From: Oscillospiraceae bacterium
Lineage (GTDB): Bacteria > Bacillota > Clostridia > Oscillospirales > Ruminococcaceae
Length of the DNA stretch: 60,075 bases
Direction: 5' to 3'
NCBI GenBank assembly: GCA_020024475.1
Contig: JAHHTS010000003.1
Span: 1-60,075, forward strand
Shown here: positions 41,438-50,769 of the stretch, one piece after another
How positions within the stretch are numbered: position 1 is the stretch's first letter
How the letters are laid out: each line of letters starts with the position of its first letter
Program-made: the position numbers and the translations under genes
The notes under the pieces: generated by a model
What the model was told of the DNA's origin: nothing
The model's input: only the letters and a program-made list of their open reading frames with translations
Databases searched by the model: none

Positions 41438-42316
41438 ATGGTATATAGTATGACAGGTTATGGCAAGGGAAACCTTGTTTTACACGGAAAAGATATAACA
41501 GTGGAAGTGAAAAGTGTCAATCATAGATACTTTGAATATTCCAGCAGAATGTCTCGCTTTTTTGGATTTCTTGACGACAAGATAAAAAAAGAAGTTCAGG
41601 GTATGATTTCAAGAGGTAAGGTTGAAGTTAGCCTTATGGTTAGAGCAGTTGAGGCATCTGAAACAAAAATAGAACCAGATGTAATGCTTGCAAAAAGCTA
41701 TTACAATGCATTACAGACACTTTCAGATAGTTTAAGTCTTCCAAATAATGCTGATGTGCTTTCAATTTCAAAGTTTGAAGGTGTTCTTACACAAGTTAAA
41801 AACGAAGAAGATAGCGAGATGCTTTGGAATGATATAAATCAGGTGCTTCATTTAGCAATGGAAGAATTCATTTCAATGAGAAAAACAGAAGGTGAAAAAC
41901 TTTATGATGATGTTATGATGCGCCTTGATACAATTGAGAATATTGTAAATAAAATCGAAGAAATTGCTCCGGGAAGAACAGATGCCTATCGAGAAAAACT
42001 CTATAATAAATTGCAAGTGATTTTGCAGGACAGGCAGATTGACGACGCAAGAATTCTTACGGAAGCCGCAATTTTTGCAGATAAAGCAGCGGTAGATGAA
42101 GAAACTACAAGATTGCACAGTCATATTTCACAATATCGAAAAATACTCTCCGCAAATGAACCTCGGGGAAGAAAATTGGATTTTCTTACTCAAGAACTTA
42201 ATAGAGAAACAAACACGATAGGTTCTAAGTCAAATGATTTGGAAATGACCAATATGGTTGTTGAAATTAAGGCTGAAATTGAAAAAATTCGTGAGCAAAT
42301 TCAAAATATTGAATAG
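41438..42316 (+). CDS. yicC: YicC family endoribonuclease
   Basis: 292 residues with the family start VYSMTGYGKG, NHRYFEYSSRMSRFF, the coiled middle and the conserved end RGRKLDFLTQELNRETNTIGSKSND. YicC/YloC proteins form toroidal hexameric endoribonucleases. The yicC-remA-gmk order is standard in Firmicutes. GGAGGG precedes the ATG. Confidence 0.95.
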   Translation: MVYSMTGYGKGNLVLHGKDITVEVKSVNHRYFEYSSRMSRFFGFLDDKIKKEVQGMISRGKVEVSLMVRAVEASETKIEPDVMLAKSYYNALQTLSDSLSLPNNADVLSISKFEGVLTQVKNEEDSEMLWNDINQVLHLAMEEFISMRKTEGEKLYDDVMMRLDTIENIVNKIEEIAPGRTDAYREKLYNKLQVILQDRQIDDARILTEAAIFADKAAVDEETTRLHSHISQYRKILSANEPRGRKLDFLTQELNRETNTIGSKSNDLEMTNMVVEIKAEIEKIREQIQNIE

Positions 42317-42324
42317 GTGAAATT

Positions 42325-42591
42325 ATGGCAATGCTAAATATAGGCTTTGGTAGCATGATAAATAAAGATAGAGTTATGGCTGCGTTAAGTCCAGATTCCG
42401 CACCTGTAAAAAGAATGATATCAAAAGCAAAACAGGATAAGATGCTTATTGATGCAACTTATGGGAGAAAAACAAAAACTGTAATTATTACTGATACAAA
42501 TCAGATTATCATATGTGCATTTTCAGCTGAACGAATATTTGGTTCAGCAGGCGACAGCTTAATTAAATTTATGGAGACAGAAGATGAGTGA
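42325..42591 (+). CDS. remA: RemA/DUF370 family DNA-binding regulator
   Basis: 88 residues with LNIGFGSMINKDRVMAALSPDSAPVKRMI and DATYGRKTKTVIITDTNQII, signature of the RemA family. In Bacillus RemA wraps DNA and activates matrix genes; whether it does so here is unknown. It overlaps gmk by 8 bases, indicating translational coupling. Confidence 0.94.
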   Translation: MAMLNIGFGSMINKDRVMAALSPDSAPVKRMISKAKQDKMLIDATYGRKTKTVIITDTNQIIICAFSAERIFGSAGDSLIKFMETEDE

Positions 42592-43147
42592 AATAGGAAA
42601 AAACCTTGTTGTAATTTCAGGCCCTTCAGGCTGCGGCAAGGATACAGTGGTAAAAGCTATTCTTAAAAAAGATGAGCGTTTTGTGCTGAGTGTTTCGGCA
42701 ACAACAAGATCCAAAAGACCTTATGAAGTTGATGGAGTTGATTATATATTTCTTTCAACACAGGAATTTATAGGGAAAATATCAAAAGGTGATTTTCTTG
42801 AACATACAATGTATTGTAACAACTACTATGGCACGCTTAAAAGTCAAATTGAAGAAAAAATTTCAAATGGTAAAGTTGTAATCCTTGTTATTGAAGTTGA
42901 AGGCGCTGCAAATGTTAAGAAGGTTTATCCTGATGCACTTACAATCTTTGTTGCTCCTCCTTCGCTAGAAGAGCTTGAACGCCGTCTGCGAGAAAGAAAT
43001 ACTGAAGATGATGGTACAATCAAACAGCGATTGTTCAAAGCCAACGAAGAGCTTGGATTTCAAAGTAGCTATGATTACATAGTTGAGAATAATTATGTTG
43101 ACCAGTGTTCACAGTCGATTATTGATATTTTTGATGGAAAAAAATAA
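42584..43147 (+). CDS. gmk: Guanylate kinase
   Basis: Phosphorylates GMP to GDP. The P-loop is ISGPSGCGKDTV near residue 12; GMP-binding segments TTRSKRPYEVDGVDYIF and EHTMYCNNYYGT are intact; a lid ERRLRERNTEDD follows. 187 residues. The next gene is priA after 22 bases; rpoZ and coaBC, which often intervene, are missing from this position. Confidence 0.97.
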   Translation: MSEIGKNLVVISGPSGCGKDTVVKAILKKDERFVLSVSATTRSKRPYEVDGVDYIFLSTQEFIGKISKGDFLEHTMYCNNYYGTLKSQIEEKISNGKVVILVIEVEGAANVKKVYPDALTIFVAPPSLEELERRLRERNTEDDGTIKQRLFKANEELGFQSSYDYIVENNYVDQCSQSIIDIFDGKK

Positions 43148-43169
43148 TTTTCAGAAAGGGGGTGGCTTT

Positions 43170-45392
43170 ATGTTAACAGCAGGTGTTGCGGTGGATAAAG
43201 CCACCCTTGATTTCGATAGAGTATTTTCTTATATAGTGCCAAAAGAATTTGAGTATGAGATAAAAACAGGCTCAATAGTGCTTGTTCCGTTTGGTTTAGG
43301 TAATAAATTGAGAATAGGAATAGTACTCACAGTTGAACAAAAACAAGACACATCTAAACTAAAAAAAATAATAGATGTAAAAAATGAAGATAGCACAATA
43401 ACACCATATTCTTTATCTCTTATAAAGCATCTTAAAGAAACAACATTTTGCACATGGTATGAAGCAGTAAAAACAGTTATTCCTTATGGTGCACTTTATA
43501 AGGTTAAGGATAAAACTTTATCAAAACAGCTTGTGCAACATCGTGAAATAGTTTATAGTGCCAACTTAGATTTTGACGAAGAAAAAATAAAAACTGAAAA
43601 GCAAAAAAATGTATATAATTTGTTAAAATCAGGCTTTTATAATGCAAAACAGATTTGTCAGTCTACACAAACTACAAAAATAGTGCTTGATAATCTAATT
43701 AAACAAGGAGCGATTATATCTCATAGTCAAGATAAAAATACTCTCGCATACAATAATATTGTAAAATGTAAAGACAGAGTGGATTTATCACCTCAACAAC
43801 AAAAAGTTTATGATGATATTATGTCTGCTAATGATAACAAAACACATCTTGTTCATGGTGTAACCTCTTCAGGAAAAAGCATGGTATTTATAAAACTTAT
43901 TCAAAAAGTTTTGTCAAATGGTGGAAGTACTATGGTTTTAGTTCCAGAGATTTCTCTTACACCTCAAATGATAAGACTTCTAAAAGAGTATTTTGGCGAT
44001 ACAGTTAGTGTTATTCATTCTAGGTTAAACCGGACCGAAAGACTTTTGCAATACAATAAAGCACAAAGTGGAAAATCAAGAGTAGTAGTCGGCACTAGAA
44101 GTGCAATCTTTACACCTTGTCATAACTTACAGCTTATAATAATTGACGAGGAACATGAAAAAAGCTTTAAAAGTGAGTCGGCTCCGAGGTATTCAGCAGT
44201 GCGAGTAGCACAGTATATTTCTAAAATAACAAACGCAAAACTTGTTCTTGCAAGCGCTACTCCAAGCATAGAGAGTTATTATCTAGCACAAAACGGATTT
44301 TATCACCTTCATACAATTTCTCAGCGTTATGCTAATATGCCACTTCCAAAAGTAGAAATAATTGATATGTCTCAGCAGGCAATAGTAGGTGATACGGGTC
44401 CAGTATCAAAAGTAGTTTTAAGATATATAGCTGAAAATATACTAGAAAAAAAACAAAGTATTATTCTAATTAATCGCCGAGGGTATTCGACCGTTGGCGT
44501 TTGTAAAGATTGTAAACAGCCTATAAAATGTGACGACTGCTCTGTAAACTTAGTAAGACATAAGCAGCAAAATAAACTTATGTGTCATTATTGTGGAAAA
44601 GTTTATCCGGTTGTAGAAACTTGCCCAATATGTGGCGGAGAGATTTCATATAGGGGATTTGGGACGCAACATATAGAAGAATATATACACAAGGCTATTC
44701 CTCAGGCACGCATATTAAGAATGGATGCAGATACTACATCACAAAATGATGCACATCAAGAAATGCTTGAAGCTTTCGGTAAAAAAGAGTATGATATACT
44801 GATAGGCACGCAGATGGTTGCGAAAGGTCTTGACTTTGAAGATGTTAATATGGTTTGTGTGATTGGTATAGATGCAATGCTTAATCATCCAGGTTATAAT
44901 TCTAATGAGCAAGCTTTTAATCTAATTACACAAGTAATAGGAAGAGCTGGTAGACATAGTTTGGGTGCTAAAGCGATTATCCAGACTTATGATGGGGAGA
45001 ATCCCACTATACAGCTTGCAGCGCGTCAAGATTATGAGGATTTCTATAAAAGTGAAATTGCTTATAGAAAACTTAACACATATCCTCCTTATTGCACCAT
45101 GGTAACAGTGGCATTTACTCACACAAATGAAAGCTATGTTGCGAGGGATTCAAGAGCTTTTCTTGAGATAATAAAGAAATTGTCTACTGGATATAAAATT
45201 CCACTTGTTGTGTTAGGCCCAGTGCCTTTTGATGTAGCAATGGTAAGCAAAAATTATCGCTGGAAACTTAGCATAAAATGTAAAAATAACTCGGTTTTTA
45301 GAGAATTTTTAAATAATGCGATAGAAATATATCTAAAAGATAAAGAAAACAAATCTTCGATTTATGTAAATATAAATCCATTACAAGAATAA
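43170..45392 (+). CDS. priA: Primosomal protein N' (replication restart helicase PriA)
   Basis: 740 residues. The N-terminal 3'-DNA-binding domain (AGVAVDKATLDFDRVFSYIVP) precedes a DExH helicase with Walker A GVTSSGKS, DEEH (IIDEEHEKSFK) and ASATPS; a two-zinc cysteine module (CKDCKQPIKCDDC, CHYCGKVYP, CPICGG) is inserted before QVIGRAGRH. ATG at 43170 has AAAGGGGG upstream; the longer open frame overlaps gmk and is rejected. Confidence 0.97.
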   Translation: MLTAGVAVDKATLDFDRVFSYIVPKEFEYEIKTGSIVLVPFGLGNKLRIGIVLTVEQKQDTSKLKKIIDVKNEDSTITPYSLSLIKHLKETTFCTWYEAVKTVIPYGALYKVKDKTLSKQLVQHREIVYSANLDFDEEKIKTEKQKNVYNLLKSGFYNAKQICQSTQTTKIVLDNLIKQGAIISHSQDKNTLAYNNIVKCKDRVDLSPQQQKVYDDIMSANDNKTHLVHGVTSSGKSMVFIKLIQKVLSNGGSTMVLVPEISLTPQMIRLLKEYFGDTVSVIHSRLNRTERLLQYNKAQSGKSRVVVGTRSAIFTPCHNLQLIIIDEEHEKSFKSESAPRYSAVRVAQYISKITNAKLVLASATPSIESYYLAQNGFYHLHTISQRYANMPLPKVEIIDMSQQAIVGDTGPVSKVVLRYIAENILEKKQSIILINRRGYSTVGVCKDCKQPIKCDDCSVNLVRHKQQNKLMCHYCGKVYPVVETCPICGGEISYRGFGTQHIEEYIHKAIPQARILRMDADTTSQNDAHQEMLEAFGKKEYDILIGTQMVAKGLDFEDVNMVCVIGIDAMLNHPGYNSNEQAFNLITQVIGRAGRHSLGAKAIIQTYDGENPTIQLAARQDYEDFYKSEIAYRKLNTYPPYCTMVTVAFTHTNESYVARDSRAFLEIIKKLSTGYKIPLVVLGPVPFDVAMVSKNYRWKLSIKCKNNSVFREFLNNAIEIYLKDKENKSSIYVNINPLQE

Positions 45393-45404
45393 AGGAGAAT
45401 TATT

Positions 45405-45932
45405 ATGGCAATTAGAAATATTGTTCAGGACGGAGACCCTATTTTGAAAAAAGTATGTCGTCCAGTTACACAGTTTGATGAAAAACTTGGTCAACTTCTT
45501 GATGATATGGGCGAAACAATGTTAAAAGCAAATGGTCTTGGCCTTGCAGGACCGCAGGTAGGTATGCTTCGCAGAGTTTTTGTTGTTTTAGATGAATTTA
45601 TAGATGAAAATGGTGAAGATGCACAGGAAATCATTGAATTTATTAATCCTGAAATTCTAGAGACTAGTGGTGAAGTTACACTTTTTGAAGGATGTCTTTC
45701 GTTTCCAAATAGAAACGGTGCAATTAAACGCCCAAAACATGTTAAAGCTAAAGCACAGGATAGATATGGAAATTGGTTTGAAATTGAAGCAGAAGACATG
45801 CTTGCTCGTGCAATATGCCATGAAAACGACCACCTTAATGGGGTTACAATTCTTGATAATGCAAAATACTTCTATGAAGATTTGACAGAGGAAGAAATTA
45901 AAAAATTGAAACTGGACGAGGACTATGAATAA
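45405..45932 (+). CDS. def: Peptide deformylase
   Basis: Removes the formyl group from nascent N-termini. The three motifs are present: GLAGPQVG (GxGxAAxQ-like with G replacing one A), EGCLSF (metal cysteine) and HENDHLNG (HExxH). 175 residues, metalloenzyme. It overlaps fmt by 8 bases, pairing formylation and deformylation in one operon. Confidence 0.97.
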   Translation: MAIRNIVQDGDPILKKVCRPVTQFDEKLGQLLDDMGETMLKANGLGLAGPQVGMLRRVFVVLDEFIDENGEDAQEIIEFINPEILETSGEVTLFEGCLSFPNRNGAIKRPKHVKAKAQDRYGNWFEIEAEDMLARAICHENDHLNGVTILDNAKYFYEDLTEEEIKKLKLDEDYE

Positions 45933-46854
45933 AAAAGATACAAAAATCCTTTTTATGGGAACTCCTGGCATTGCACGTGACTGCCTAGAACAACTTATAA
46001 ACGATGGGTACAATATAATAGGTGCTTTTACTAGAGAAGACAAACCTGTAGGAAGAAAACAGATTATAACTGCACCCCCGGTCAAAGAATTAGCCTTGCA
46101 ACATAATATTCCTGTATATCAGCCTAAGACACTTAAAGGTGAATATTCTGATGTGATTAAAAATATTTCACCAGATATGATTGTGGTTGTCGCATATGGC
46201 AGAATACTACCAAAATCAGTTATTGATGTACCTAAATATGGTTGTCTTAATCTTCATGTGTCGCTTCTTCCAAAATATCGTGGATCAGCGCCTATACAGT
46301 GGTCACTTATAAATGGTGATAAGCAGACTGGTGTTACAGTTATGCATATTGATGAGGGACTTGATACTGGAGATATTATTGATGTGTTGCCTATCGATAT
46401 TGATTTTGAAGAAACACAGGAATCACTTTTTAATAAAGTTAGCGAAAAAGGAAAAGTGTTCTTGAGTAGAACTATCGAAAAAGTAATAGATGGTAGTTAT
46501 ACTCGTACACCTCAGGATAATTCTAAGGCTACACTTGCACCTCCACTTACAAAAGAGATGGCTTTTTTTAATTGGAATATACCTGCACTTGTTCTTCACA
46601 ATAAAATTCGTGGTCAAAATCCGTGGCCAGGTGCATATTTTGTGTATGAGGAAAAGAAAGTTAAGGTGCTTTCTGCAAAAATGATTGAAAAATTCGGCAA
46701 TCCAGGGGAAATTATTTCTACAAAACCACTTGTGGTTGCTGCGGTGGATGGAGCATTACAGCTAAACATGGTTCAACCAGAAGGAAGCAAAGCTATGGAA
46801 GGGACAGCGTGGGCAGCGGGTCGTAGATTAAAAAAAGGCGACTTAGTGTTATAA
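45925..46854 (+). CDS. fmt: Methionyl-tRNA formyltransferase
   Basis: Formylates initiator Met-tRNA using 10-formyl-tetrahydrofolate. The catalytic region NLHVSLLPKYRGSAPIQWSLINGD contains the NxHxSLLPxxRG signature, and DTGDI follows. The C-terminal tRNA-binding domain starts near FNWNIPALVLHNKIRGQNPWPG. 309 residues. Confidence 0.97.
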   Translation: MNKKDTKILFMGTPGIARDCLEQLINDGYNIIGAFTREDKPVGRKQIITAPPVKELALQHNIPVYQPKTLKGEYSDVIKNISPDMIVVVAYGRILPKSVIDVPKYGCLNLHVSLLPKYRGSAPIQWSLINGDKQTGVTVMHIDEGLDTGDIIDVLPIDIDFEETQESLFNKVSEKGKVFLSRTIEKVIDGSYTRTPQDNSKATLAPPLTKEMAFFNWNIPALVLHNKIRGQNPWPGAYFVYEEKKVKVLSAKMIEKFGNPGEIISTKPLVVAAVDGALQLNMVQPEGSKAMEGTAWAAGRRLKKGDLVL

Positions 46855-46959
46855 AATTTCCTCAATTTTTTGTAATTATTTTTACCAAATTATCAAAAAT
46901 ATATATTAACATATATTAAAAGTAAATAAATTATAATATTTTTAAAGGAGAGTTTTATA

Positions 46960-47664
46960 ATGTTTTGGAGATATTATTACGGATTTGATATGTATTACCT
47001 TATTTTGGTAATGCCTGCTATTATTTTTTCATTGTGGGCACAATATAAGGTAAATTCAACATTCAATAGATATTCACAAGTTTCAACATATAGTCGAATG
47101 ACAGGTTTTGAATCAGCAAGAAGAATTCTTGATGCAAATGGTTTAAGAAATGTTAGAATAGAGAGAGTTGCGGGAAATCTTACAGACCACTATGATCCCA
47201 AAAATAATGTTATTCGTCTTTCAGACAAAGTTTATTCATCAAGTAGTGTATCGGCAATCGGTGTTGCAGCACATGAGGCGGGTCACGCTGTACAGTATGC
47301 AGTAGGTTATAATCCTATAAAATGGCGTACAGCTATTTTGCCAGTGTGCCAGATTGGTTCGCAGCTTTCATTCCCACTTATTCTTATGGGCTTTTTATTC
47401 AATTCAAGCAACCTTATAAACTTTGGTATTATTATGTTTGGACTTATCGCATTATTCCAACTTGTTACACTGCCAGTTGAATTTAATGCAAGTAGCCGTG
47501 CTGTAAATGCACTTGCAATCAGTGGCTCAATAACAGATGATGAACTTTTTGGTGTTGAAAAGGTTTTACAAGCAGCAGCAATGACTTATGTTGCAGCTCT
47601 TGCAATTTCATTGGCTCAGTTAATGCGTATGTTCTTGATTTTTGGACAACGAGATAGAGATTAA
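46960..47664 (+). CDS. yugP: YugP-type zinc metallopeptidase, membrane-bound
   Basis: 234 residues with an N-terminal membrane helix (MYYLILVMPAIIFSLWA), the HEAGH zinc motif at residues 105-109, and two or three hydrophobic helices after it (SFPLILMGFLF, LINFGIIMFGLIALFQLV). The family lies in this translation-linked cluster in many Clostridia. A TATAAT at 46932 suggests an internal promoter with a poor -35. Substrate not known. Confidence 0.92.
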   Translation: MFWRYYYGFDMYYLILVMPAIIFSLWAQYKVNSTFNRYSQVSTYSRMTGFESARRILDANGLRNVRIERVAGNLTDHYDPKNNVIRLSDKVYSSSSVSAIGVAAHEAGHAVQYAVGYNPIKWRTAILPVCQIGSQLSFPLILMGFLFNSSNLINFGIIMFGLIALFQLVTLPVEFNASSRAVNALAISGSITDDELFGVEKVLQAAAMTYVAALAISLAQLMRMFLIFGQRDRD

Positions 47665-47675
47665 AGAGAGGTTTT

Positions 47676-48995
47676 ATGGCACAAGATTTAAAAAGAAAGC
47701 TTGTGATAGAGGGCCTTCTGAAAGTGGAAAATTCAGGTTTTTCCAATCTTGTTCTTTCTGCTTTAATGAGGGGGAGTGACAAACTTCTTCCCCAGGAAAG
47801 GTCTTTCGCGGCAAAAGTGTTCTATGGTACTATTGAAAGAAAAATTACTTTGAACTATATTTTGCAACAGTTTATTAAAAAGCCACTTAATAAACTTGAT
47901 AAAGAAGTTTTGGCAATACTTCAAAGCGGACTTTATCAAATATTATATATGAATTCCGTGCCGACTTTTGCGGCAATTAACCAAGCTGTTAGCCTGTGTT
48001 CAGTGTTTAAAAAGACCAGTGCAAAAGGCTTGGTTAATGCTGTTTTGAGAAAATCGGCAAATTTTGATATAAAAAATGCTGTTTTTAATAGCGAAAAAGA
48101 AAGAATCTGTACTATCTACTCGGTTAGCGAACAGATTGCAGAAGTAGTTATGGCGGATTATCCAAATGAGTATGAAGAAATATTCGCGGCTATGTTTAAT
48201 CCACCAATACTAAATATAAATATAAATACAACAAAAATACCAGCAAATGAATTTAGAAAACTTCTTGATGATGCGGGAGTAAAATATATAAATACGGTTT
48301 TTGAAAATTGTATTGAACTTCAGTCACATGGAGATGTTACGAAATTTCCTGGATTTGTTGACGGATATTTTTTTGTACAAGGAATTACTAGCCGGTATGC
48401 GGTTAGCACAGCACAAATAAAGAAAAACTATAGAGTACTTGATTTATGTGCCGCACCTGGAGGAAAAAGTTTTGCGGCAGGTATTTATCTTGAAAATACA
48501 GGCTCAATTATCAGCTGTGATCCTAACCATTCTAGACATATTTTGATAAATGATGGAGCTAAAAGACTTGGTTTCGACAATATCATTACAGTGGAAAATT
48601 ATGGTGAAAAATATCGTGAATGCTTGGTAGGTCAGGATGTAGTTATTTGCGATGTTCCGTGTTCAGGAATCGGAATTATTCCTAAAAAGCCTGATTTAAG
48701 ATATAAAAAGTTAGATGATGTGAATGAACTTTATAAATTGCAGCATGATATCTTGAAAACCGCTTCTAAATATGTAAAAATAGGTGGTCGACTTATATAT
48801 TCTACATGTACGATAAATAAATCAGAAAATCAACAACAAATAGAAAAATTCCTTGCTGAAAATGAAAATTTTCACATTGTTTCGCATAACTGCCCTATTG
48901 AAGGCGCAGTTAATGAAAATGATATGGTTACATTTTTACCACATAAGTCAAAATGTGATGGATTTTTTATAGCAGTATTGGAAAAAGTGTGGTAA
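47676..48995 (+). CDS. rsmB: 16S rRNA m5C967 methyltransferase RsmB
   Basis: 439 residues: an N-terminal NusB-like RNA-binding domain (to about residue 140) and a SAM methyltransferase domain with DLCAAPGGKSF, catalytic cysteines in DVPCSG and YSTCTINKSEN. It methylates C967 in 16S rRNA. GAGAGG precedes the ATG. Confidence 0.96.
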   Translation: MAQDLKRKLVIEGLLKVENSGFSNLVLSALMRGSDKLLPQERSFAAKVFYGTIERKITLNYILQQFIKKPLNKLDKEVLAILQSGLYQILYMNSVPTFAAINQAVSLCSVFKKTSAKGLVNAVLRKSANFDIKNAVFNSEKERICTIYSVSEQIAEVVMADYPNEYEEIFAAMFNPPILNININTTKIPANEFRKLLDDAGVKYINTVFENCIELQSHGDVTKFPGFVDGYFFVQGITSRYAVSTAQIKKNYRVLDLCAAPGGKSFAAGIYLENTGSIISCDPNHSRHILINDGAKRLGFDNIITVENYGEKYRECLVGQDVVICDVPCSGIGIIPKKPDLRYKKLDDVNELYKLQHDILKTASKYVKIGGRLIYSTCTINKSENQQQIEKFLAENENFHIVSHNCPIEGAVNENDMVTFLPHKSKCDGFFIAVLEKVW

Positions 48996-48996
48996 A

Positions 48997-50022
48997 ATGG
49001 AAAAAATAGATATAAAAAGTTTACAGCTTTCTGGATTAAATGAATATGTAGAGTCAATTGGTGCAAAACATTTTGTAGCAAAACAGATTTATACATGGCT
49101 TCATGAAAAAAATGTAGATAGTTTTGATGATATGACTAATCTTTCAAAAGCACTTAGACAACGTTTGAAAGATGATTGTAACATTACCAAACTTTCAATT
49201 AGAAAGAAGCAGGTTTCTGTTGATGGAACAATTAAATATCTTTATCAGCTAGAAGATGGAAACTGTGTAGAAACAGTTCTTATGAGATATGAACATGGAA
49301 ACAGCATTTGTGTTTCATGTCAGGTAGGCTGCAGAATGGGGTGCACATTTTGTGCTTCTACACAGCATGGTAAAGTGAGAGATTTGACTGCTAGTGAAAT
49401 TCTTGAGCAGCTTTATCACACTGAAAAAGATATAGGTGAACGAGTATCAAATATTGTCATGATGGGTATAGGAGAACCACTTGATAATTTTAACAACGCT
49501 ATTTCATTTATTAAGATTATTTCTTCACCAGAGGGCAAAAATATAAGTCAAAGAAATATAAGCCTTTCTACTTGTGGAATTGTTCCTAGAATTTACGATT
49601 TGGCAAGGCTTAAACTTGGAATAACACTTTCTATTTCACTTCATGCAACAACAACAGAAAAACGCAAAGTTACAATGCCGATAACCAATAGGTATAGCGT
49701 TGAAGAATTATTGCAGGCTTGTCGTGATTATACAAAAACCACAGGCAGAAGAATATCATTTGAATATTCAATGATTAAAGGTGTAAATGATACAGATGAA
49801 GACGCACAAAGACTATCACAGTTATTGAAGGGTATGATAAGTCATGTAAACCTTATACCAATCAATCCTGTTGACGGTTCTCCGTACACACAGAGTGATG
49901 ACAAGGTTATAAGGGCGTTTCAAAAAAAACTTCTTAATCTTCATGTAAATGCAACAATTCGCAGACGACTGGGACAGGATATTTCAGCGGCTTGCGGACA
50001 GCTTAGAAACGAAAACAGGTGA
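48997..50022 (+). CDS. rlmN: Dual-specificity RNA methyltransferase RlmN
   Basis: A radical-SAM enzyme that makes m2A2503 in 23S rRNA and m2A37 in tRNA. Radical-SAM cysteines are in CRMGCTFC; GIGEPLDNF and the late SAACGQL catalytic-cysteine motif are intact. 341 residues. It starts one base after rsmB with only a weak ribosome-binding site, so coupling is probable. Confidence 0.97.
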   Translation: MEKIDIKSLQLSGLNEYVESIGAKHFVAKQIYTWLHEKNVDSFDDMTNLSKALRQRLKDDCNITKLSIRKKQVSVDGTIKYLYQLEDGNCVETVLMRYEHGNSICVSCQVGCRMGCTFCASTQHGKVRDLTASEILEQLYHTEKDIGERVSNIVMMGIGEPLDNFNNAISFIKIISSPEGKNISQRNISLSTCGIVPRIYDLARLKLGITLSISLHATTTEKRKVTMPITNRYSVEELLQACRDYTKTTGRRISFEYSMIKGVNDTDEDAQRLSQLLKGMISHVNLIPINPVDGSPYTQSDDKVIRAFQKKLLNLHVNATIRRRLGQDISAACGQLRNENR

Positions 50023-50025
50023 GTT

Positions 50026-50748
50026 ATGAGAATTGTCGGTAAATCAGACAAAGGATATAAGCGCCCTGATAATCAGGACAGATATTTGGCAGGCACATTG
50101 GCAAACGGGGTGTGCTTTGGTTTCGTGCGGGATGGCATGGGCGGAGCAAATGGTGGCAGTGTGGCAAGCGAGTATCTTTGTAAAACTATCGAAGAACATC
50201 TTTTTGCTGGAAATAATAATACTGCTATGAACCCTGAAGAAACGATTCTTGGTGCTATTGATGATGCTTGTAAAGAAATATATATAATGGCAAAAAAAGA
50301 TGAAAAATTAAAAGGAATGGGTACTACTATTTCAGGTGTAACTGTTAAAGATGATATTTGTACTGTTTACAATGTAGGTGATAGTAGAGTGTATGTTTTT
50401 CGTAGAGGAGTATTAACTCTTATAACTGAGGACCATTCTATCGTACAGCAACTTTATAGACAAGGTGCTATTACGGAAGAAGAAATGGCAGTTCATCCTC
50501 AAAAAAATCTTATAACACGTGCAGTGGGTGTTCATGATGAGGTTGATATAGATATAAGTGAAGTAGTATTACAAAAAGGCGATAGAGTTCTTTGTACATC
50601 TGATGGACTGACAAATTTTGTTTCATTAAATGAACTTGAAATTTTGGTTGGTGATAATAATTTTTATGATATACCATCAAAACTAATAGAAAAAGCACTG
50701 GGAAACAATGCCAGCGACAATATAACAGCTGTTGTAATGGAGTATTAG
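50026..50748 (+). CDS. prpC: PP2C-type serine/threonine phosphatase (PrpC/Stp)
   Basis: Counteracts the adjacent kinase by dephosphorylating its targets. The 240 residues show PP2C motifs: RPDNQDRY, VRDGMGGANGG (usually VxDGMGGH), GTTISGVTV, NVGDSRVY, TEDHS and the late SDGLTNFV. It is a soluble cytoplasmic protein. Three bases separate it from rlmN. Confidence 0.95.
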   Translation: MRIVGKSDKGYKRPDNQDRYLAGTLANGVCFGFVRDGMGGANGGSVASEYLCKTIEEHLFAGNNNTAMNPEETILGAIDDACKEIYIMAKKDEKLKGMGTTISGVTVKDDICTVYNVGDSRVYVFRRGVLTLITEDHSIVQQLYRQGAITEEEMAVHPQKNLITRAVGVHDEVDIDISEVVLQKGDRVLCTSDGLTNFVSLNELEILVGDNNFYDIPSKLIEKALGNNASDNITAVVMEY

Positions 50749-50769
50749 TGTAGAAAGGTTTAATCACAT

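Noticed and set aside
42584..43169. Extension of priA upstream into gmk
   Set aside because: The open frame from 43083 overlaps gmk in another frame; ATG at 43170 has AAAGGGGG and matches the PriA N-terminus.
50510..50767. Minus-strand open frame opposite the phosphatase
   Set aside because: Shadow frame with H/Y/L-rich composition and no initiation signal.
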